Shown here: positions 6,834 through 10,983 of the stretch, one piece after another
How the letters are laid out: each line of letters starts with the position of its first letter
Numbering within the stretch: position 1 is the first letter of the stretch
DNA from: Pedosphaera sp.
GTDB lineage: Bacteria; Verrucomicrobiota; Verrucomicrobiia; Limisphaerales; SXTU01
Direction: 5' to 3'
Assembly (NCBI GenBank): GCA_009695395.1
Contig: SIBB01000074.1
Coordinates: 1-10,983, forward strand
DNA: 10,983 nt
Translations under genes and position numbers: made by a program
The notes under the pieces: model-generated
Database searches by the model: none
What the model was told of the DNA's origin: nothing
The model's input: only the letters and a program-made list of their open reading frames with translations

Positions 6834-7805
6834 CTATTTCTTCTTCGCCGGGGGCGGGTCTTTCAGCGGCGGGAGGAAGAACAGGTTTCCGTTTGCCTTG
6901 GTCTTGCGGGCGAAGACCTTGTCCGCACAGGTCACGTAGAGCACGTCCATGTTCGGACCGCCGAAGCCGCAGCTCGTCATGAACTTGTCCGATGGCTTCG
7001 GGAGCACGCCGCTCATGCGGCCCGTAGGATCGAACACCTGCACGCCCACGGCGCTCGCGACGTAGTAACGGCCCTGTGCGTCGCTCGTCATGCCGTCGCC
7101 GCTGCTGGCGGCCTTGTAAACCGGTGAGCGGCCGTCGGGGCTTTTCGCGTTCACGTCCACCTCGGTGCGCATCGTCATGTAAGGCTCCTTGTGCGCGAGC
7201 GTGCCGTCGGGCTGGATGCGCATGGCCCACACGTGCTGCCCGCGCGAGTCAGACACCGCAAGCGTGCCCTGATCCGGCGAGAGGGTGAGACCGTTCGGTG
7301 CGCCGATGCCCACGTCCACGGCGAGCTTCACCTTGGTCTGCGGGTTCACAAAGGTGATCTGCTTCTTGCCCGTCTCGGTGAAGTAGATATGCCCCTTGTG
7401 CGTGACGACCAAATCATTCGGCTGCACGTCTTCAGCGATGACGACCTTCTTCCCACCTGGAAACTCGAACGCCACGAGCTGCTTGTCCTTGCCCACGCAT
7501 GCGTAAAGCCTTCCATCCGGCCCCCACTTCAACCCGCTGCACGACGTGCCTTCGATCAACTGAGTCTTCTTCCCATCCGGTGAGATCTGCCAGACCGCCG
7601 GCGGCGTGCTCCGCATGTCGCTGAAGTAGAAATTGCCTTTGTCATCCGCGCACGGCGCGTCGGTGAAGGCGTGTCCCTCGGACACCAGCTTCCAGCCTTC
7701 GCCCTCGATGAGCAGCATCGAGAGCGGCATGTCCTGCGAGTGGGCTTTGAGCGTGAGGAGTGCGAAGCCGAGAAGAGTGAGCGTCCAGTGGTCGAGTTTT
7801 TTCAT
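6834..7805 (-). CDS. Secreted SMP-30/gluconolactonase/LRE-like beta-propeller protein
   Basis: The product is 323 residues, the usual family size. A signal peptide is clear: MKK, hydrophobic 8-19, likely cleavage after AHS (23). Family segments occur in order: FTDAP...GNFYFSD (47-63), GLKWGPDGRLYAC (91-103), QPNDL (128-132), APNGLTLSPD (169-178) and GDGMTSDAQGRYYVAS (236-251). Asn130, Asn171 and Asp237 fit the divalent-metal and substrate site known in SMP-30/gluconolactonases. The usual metal-ligand Glu of the first blade (EGP) appears to be Asp49 (TDAP). Relatives hydrolyse sugar lactones or similar esters in the presence of a metal ion; the substrate here is unknown. The C-terminus ends in PPPAKKK. 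It sits 86 bases downstream of the PmoB-like gene and 120 bases upstream of the sialidase-like gene, all in one direction, so joint transcription is possible. No clear Shine-Dalgarno sequence is present. Confidence 0.85.
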   Translation of the reverse strand: MKKLDHWTLTLLGFALLTLKAHSQDMPLSMLLIEGEGWKLVSEGHAFTDAPCADDKGNFYFSDMRSTPPAVWQISPDGKKTQLIEGTSCSGLKWGPDGRLYACVGKDKQLVAFEFPGGKKVVIAEDVQPNDLVVTHKGHIYFTETGKKQITFVNPQTKVKLAVDVGIGAPNGLTLSPDQGTLAVSDSRGQHVWAMRIQPDGTLAHKEPYMTMRTEVDVNAKSPDGRSPVYKAASSGDGMTSDAQGRYYVASAVGVQVFDPTGRMSGVLPKPSDKFMTSCGFGGPNMDVLYVTCADKVFARKTKANGNLFFLPPLKDPPPAKKK

Positions 7806-7891
7806 GCGCAGTGCGGAGTTGTTTGACGGCCAATCGCAGTCGCGGCAAGCCGAAACGAGCGACTCTCAACCGGCGGACTCAACCCCCGGCG

Positions 7892-9574
7892 TCACTTCCC
7901 CGCCGTCACCTCGGCATCGAAGACGCCGGTGAGCACACGACCTTCGCTCTTCACTTGCACCCAGATGCGATAGTGACCGGCGCTGGGGAACTCGTAGGGG
8001 AACGAGACGGAGTCAGTGAGGCCAGCGGCGTGCGGTGTCGGAGTCGTGGTAGGGGGCAGTTCTTTCACCTCGGATCGCGCGGCCTTGCCGTCATTCTTCC
8101 CCCCCTTTGTCTCGCGTTTCACGAAGGCTTCTTGTGCTGCCATCGAGATGGTCCCGACGGGGTGCAGGTGCGCGAACACGCCGCCGTCCGCGCGACGCAC
8201 CGCCGCGTGGCCGGACATGCCGATGTAAGGCTCCAGTGGGGCAGGGGAGCCGTCGGGCTTGAGCACTTTGAAGCGCAGCGGCGCTTCGCGCTTCGTTTGT
8301 AACGCGTCCGTCTGCTCCCACTGCATCACGTAGCCGCCGGGCAGGCGGCAGGAGTTCGGAGTGCCTGCGGGCAGCGGGTCGCCGAAGTGCCATGAGTCAT
8401 CCGGGTCGAAGGCGTTGGCGGAGTCGTCACCAGTCGCACGGCGCAAGGGCACGCCGCAGAAAGGGTCCGACGCTCCGGCGCGCCGGGGGACATTCGCGAA
8501 GTTCGCGGACGGCTCCCGCAAATCAGCTTTTGCTGTGAGCGTTTGGGAAAAACCCGTTTCGTGTGTCACGTCCGCGATGACCGAGTAGCGTCCCGGCGGC
8601 AGCGGCGGAATGGCGGTCTCGAAAACCGCGCCCGCGCGCTGAATCGGATGCAGGTGCGCGAAGGTGTCCGGGGCCTCGTCGCGGATGAGGAAGAGGTGCA
8701 TCAGCTTGCCGTGGTCGGGCGCGAGCGGCGACCAGTGGCGCTGCCCGCCGTCGCGCGTGTCCACCTCCAGCCGCAGGATGGGCAGGCCGTTCGTCACGAG
8801 CACGGTGGCGTCGAGCGGCAGCGGGCGGTAGAGGCGATTGTTGCGGTAGTCGCGGTCCACGGCGTCCCACCAAGACTTGCCGCCGACGATCATGCCGGTG
8901 AAAAGCAGCGTGCTGGCAATCATCGCCAGCGTCGCGCGGACACGGACAGGCCGCGCGATTTCTTCACCCGGTTTCAAGACTGACTCGCCCCAAGCCGCAC
9001 CGACGAGTCGCACTGCTGCGATGAAGAGAAAGACGCCGAGCACGAGCAGCGTCGTCGCAAAGCCCGGAACCATCTCCTTTCGTGCGGTCGCGAAGTTATT
9101 GACCGGCACCATCACCCCGCCCGCGCCGCCGGCTCCCTCGACTTGCACATGCACACTGTAAGCACCCGGCGTCATCAGCCAAAGAGTGGCGGAATAGAGA
9201 TTGGTCTCACCGCGCACCGGTTGGGCCACGTCGGGCGGGGGCGAGCCGCCCTTGCCCGCCCGCCAATGCACTGGCAAGACCGCGACGCGCGTCACGCCCG
9301 GCCCCAGCGTGCGCACGGAAATCTCCGCCAACCCCGGCACGACCTCCGGTGGGCGCACCACCACGCGCACCGGATGCGGCCCCGCCTTGCCCTCGAAGAT
9401 GACGTTCGGGCTGCCGATGTGCGCCACGGCGGGCGAGGCGAGCCACAAGAGAAGGAGGCAGAAGAGGAAACACTTTTTGCCGCGAAAGGGCGCAAAGGAG
9501 AAACTTCTAACTAGCAACAAGCGCTGACGCGAAGCTGACCGTTGACCGTTGACCGCTGTTTGCTCCTCCTTCAT
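7892..9574 (-). CDS. Membrane-anchored exported protein with PmoB-like layout and two HLHP motifs
   Basis: The product is 560 residues from ATG 9574, which overlaps the upstream stop codon as ATGA and so indicates coupled translation. A signal peptide core (residues 35-47) ends in AVA-H, so cleavage after A51 would leave His52 as the first residue. An exported beta-rich domain (52-168) is followed by two membrane helices (~169-190 and ~213-232) and a large exported C-terminal region (233-560). That region contains two similar motifs: H293...HLHP (307-310) and H456...HLHP (469-472), resembling FixH/YtkA-type metal-related domains. PmoB/AmoB has the same order (signal, cupredoxin with N-terminal His ligand, two helices, second cupredoxin), but its HxH ligand pair is not seen here. 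I infer a copper-linked partner of the upstream membrane protein. Residues 5-35 are encoded by short repeats. A 75-residue longer frame inside the upstream gene was rejected. Confidence 0.75.
   Translation of the reverse strand: MKEEQTAVNGQRSASRQRLLLVRSFSFAPFRGKKCFLFCLLLLWLASPAVAHIGSPNVIFEGKAGPHPVRVVVRPPEVVPGLAEISVRTLGPGVTRVAVLPVHWRAGKGGSPPPDVAQPVRGETNLYSATLWLMTPGAYSVHVQVEGAGGAGGVMVPVNNFATARKEMVPGFATTLLVLGVFLFIAAVRLVGAAWGESVLKPGEEIARPVRVRATLAMIASTLLFTGMIVGGKSWWDAVDRDYRNNRLYRPLPLDATVLVTNGLPILRLEVDTRDGGQRHWSPLAPDHGKLMHLFLIRDEAPDTFAHLHPIQRAGAVFETAIPPLPPGRYSVIADVTHETGFSQTLTAKADLREPSANFANVPRRAGASDPFCGVPLRRATGDDSANAFDPDDSWHFGDPLPAGTPNSCRLPGGYVMQWEQTDALQTKREAPLRFKVLKPDGSPAPLEPYIGMSGHAAVRRADGGVFAHLHPVGTISMAAQEAFVKRETKGGKNDGKAARSEVKELPPTTTPTPHAAGLTDSVSFPYEFPSAGHYRIWVQVKSEGRVLTGVFDAEVTAGK
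9473..9557. repeat. Repeat remnants coding for the N-terminus of the PmoB-like protein
   Basis: Three 7-base units TGACCGT/TGACCGT/TGACCGC lie at 9537-9557. A second motif, TTTTTGCCGCGAAAGGGCGCAAAGG, lies at about 9475-9499 and resembles a string I recall as widespread between genes in Verrucomicrobiota. Both lie within the first ~35 codons of the downstream gene and keep its frame (three heptamers equal seven codons). Confidence 0.6.
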
Positions 9575-10833
9575 CGCCGCACCTTGAGCATCCAGTTGCC
9601 GAACCACAGCCCCGTGCGGCACGCGCCGCAGGCGAGCACGAGTCCGAAGGCGAGACCGCGCGCCGTCACAGGGTCGCGGTCCAGTCGCCAGAATTCCTTC
9701 AACGACGGGCCGATGGTTGACGTGTAAGGCCAGTGGCGGTGGCCGGCGAAGAACCAATTGTCGGACGCGGGACTCAGCATGAACGCGGAGAAGTTCCATT
9801 GCGCCGCCAGCACCAACCCGAGGAACGCCACGCCCAGCGCGACCGCCAGCAGCCAGTCGCGAAGCCAGTGTGCCGGCGGCTTGTAGTCGCCGGCTGTTGC
9901 ATTCGTTTCATCAGGACGGCGACTGCAAGCCGCCGGCAGGGGTGCGCTGTTATTTTGCCTCGCCCAGCCCACCAGCAAATCAATCACCACCGCCGGCACC
10001 ACGAGCCACACGGGGAACGGCGGCGGGACCATGTGCGTGACCGGGTTGTAGATGGGAGCGAGCATCGGCTGCGCGGGGAAGAGTGGTAGAACCCAAATCA
10101 GCACCGCATAGAAAAGCATGTAAACCCCAGCCGCGCACGTCGCGCCCCAGCGCAGGCTCCCGGCCCGCGCGGCCATCACCAGCAGCGCTGGGTAATGCAG
10201 GCACACGATGAGATAAAACGTCATCGTGTGCTGCGAGTTCGGAAAGCTGTATTCCATCACGATGATGGAGTTCGTCGCCGTCATGATGCCGGCCATGAAC
10301 ACAAAGAGCTTGGCGACCGCCCCGCGTTGGGCCTCGCCCACACTGTTCTTCCACGACAGCACCAGCAGCAGCACGCCCAGCACCACGCTGAACATCCCGA
10401 TGGCCAGCAGCGCGTGTGGGGGACTGAGAATTTGCACGTCGAGGCCGTAGGTATTGTGCCACCAATCGTCGAACGGTGCAGAAGTCAGCATCGCGAAGCA
10501 GCCCCAGATGGAAATCCACGCGCCCAGCGGCGCGCGCGCGCCCCAGAAGCCCACCGTCGCCGCGCGCTCGGTCGCCCCGCCGAAGAAGGTCGCCCTCAAC
10601 GCAAGCCAGCCGCAAGTCAACCCCGGCACCACGCCGCCGAGGTAGATGACGATGTGCGCGGGCGTCCAGAACGTGTCGCGCCCGATGCTCATGTGCCACG
10701 AGATGTCCCACAACGCGCCGAGCGGGATGCAGCACGCGCCGCACACCGCGATGGCGAGATGCCACGGGATGGCGGCGGAGCGAACGGACGTTTCCGCTGG
10801 GGCGGCGATGAGAGTGGTAGTGGCCGTCTGCAT
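9571..10833 (-). CDS. Polytopic membrane protein with PmoC/AmoC-like copper-site motifs (divergent CuMMO C-like)
   Basis: The product is 420 residues with about 9-10 predicted membrane helices, including ~25-42, 57-80, 137-160, 172-193, 202-222, 230-250, 274-290, 326-345 and 392-408. Two metal-site-like motifs stand out. D43-ISW-H47 with RDT at 52-54, TPAH at 57-60, has Asp-x3-His-x12-His spacing. D122-DWW-H126 ... SPPH140 has Asp-x3-His-x13-His spacing. PmoC copper sites in Methylococcus capsulatus are CuC (Asp156, His160, His173) and CuD (Asn227, His231, His245), with identical spacings, and AmoC/PmoC also show W-H...RDT...TP-x-H around CuC. The CuD Asn would be Asp here. The C-terminal half (H202, H213, H267, and GHRHW at 364-368) has no match I recognise. 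The pair with the PmoB-like gene (ATGA overlap) supports a complex. Function as an oxygenase is inference; it could be a non-catalytic relative. Confidence 0.7.
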   Translation of the reverse strand: MQTATTTLIAAPAETSVRSAAIPWHLAIAVCGACCIPLGALWDISWHMSIGRDTFWTPAHIVIYLGGVVPGLTCGWLALRATFFGGATERAATVGFWGARAPLGAWISIWGCFAMLTSAPFDDWWHNTYGLDVQILSPPHALLAIGMFSVVLGVLLLVLSWKNSVGEAQRGAVAKLFVFMAGIMTATNSIIVMEYSFPNSQHTMTFYLIVCLHYPALLVMAARAGSLRWGATCAAGVYMLFYAVLIWVLPLFPAQPMLAPIYNPVTHMVPPPFPVWLVVPAVVIDLLVGWARQNNSAPLPAACSRRPDETNATAGDYKPPAHWLRDWLLAVALGVAFLGLVLAAQWNFSAFMLSPASDNWFFAGHRHWPYTSTIGPSLKEFWRLDRDPVTARGLAFGLVLACGACRTGLWFGNWMLKVRR

Positions 10834-10853
10834 GAGCGCGGGGCAAGCGTGAC

Positions 10854-10982
10854 TCAGCGCGGCGCGCTTGCCGAGTGGTTTTCCGCAAACCCGCGATTGA
10901 TGGCGATGACGACTAGCAATTCGATAAGCGTGAAGCCGCGGTAGCTGAGCCCGGGCGTTCGGCGTTTGAGTTGGTGAGCTAG
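10854..10982 (-). pseudogene. Prepilin N-terminal fragment, apparently truncated; 5' part outside window
   Basis: The open frame enters from the right edge and ends at TGA 10854, giving 42 residues in the window. It contains YRGFTLIELLVVIAI, the class III signal (prepilin peptidase cuts after Gly, and the new Phe1 is methylated; Glu5 is present) of type IV pilin or pseudopilin-like proteins. Normally the hydrophobic helix continues with I-A-I-L-A and a long globular domain; here it switches to NRGFAENHSASAPR and stops. I read this as a broken gene or an orphan prepilin start. It ends 20 bases before the ATG of the membrane gene and may carry that gene's promoter region, which I cannot identify. 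Confidence 0.65.
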
Positions 10983-10983
10983 G

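Noticed and set aside
9575..9799. 75-residue upstream extension of the PmoB-like frame
   Set aside because: It lies inside the membrane gene in another frame and is Arg-rich; the ATGA overlap start is much better.
1..10983. CRISPR array, tRNA or rRNA genes
   Set aside because: No evenly spaced direct repeats with spacers, and no cloverleaf or rRNA-like sequence was noticed on either strand.

Overview
The window is GC-rich, carries genes on both strands, and is rich in secreted and membrane proteins. I infer a Verrucomicrobiota-type (or related PVC-group) bacterium. The grounds are a truncated prepilin N-terminus of the kind common there (GFTLIELLVVIAI), the style of the interspersed repeats (GCTTGGA units, 'ACCACGGATnnAnACGGATGA', 'TTTGCCGCGAAAnGGCGCAAAG'), Sec-exported beta-propeller proteins and a large multiheme cytochrome. 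No rRNA, tRNA or taxonomic marker is present, so the lineage is an inference.

Left part (1-5584): a multiheme c-type cytochrome runs off the left edge on the minus strand. Upstream of it on the same strand lies a ~895-residue outer-membrane beta-barrel protein with a long proline-rich N-terminal part. A ~300-bp repeat cluster separates the two and supplies the apparent signal peptide of the cytochrome. Diverging from the barrel gene on the plus strand is a secreted protein with two GlcG/HbpS-like (DUF336) domains. Barrel plus multiheme cytochrome suggests a porin-cytochrome conduit for moving electrons across the outer membrane.

Middle (5682-7805): two minus-strand genes encode secreted beta-propeller proteins, one sialidase/BNR-like and one SMP-30/gluconolactonase-like.

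Right part (7892-10833): two minus-strand genes overlap by ATGA and look like one functional unit. The first encodes a polytopic membrane protein with two motifs, D43-x3-H47-x12-H60 and D122-x3-H126-x13-H140. Their spacings equal those of the CuC (Asp-x3-His-x12-His) and CuD (Asn-x3-His-x13-His) copper sites of PmoC/AmoC. The second has the layout of PmoB: signal peptide, exported domain, two adjacent membrane helices, exported C-terminal region. Its predicted mature N-terminus is a histidine, and it carries two HLHP motifs. I propose a very divergent copper-membrane-monooxygenase-like C+B pair with no recognisable A subunit. This is the most interesting item in the window and is untested. A broken or partial prepilin gene lies just upstream at the right edge.

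All stretches without a gene are shorter than 300 bases. The 993-1206 gap is filled by repeats. The 3895-4006 gap is the divergent control region. In 5585-5681, 6714-6833 and 7806-7891 I see little beyond one repeat remnant at about 6770-6795.
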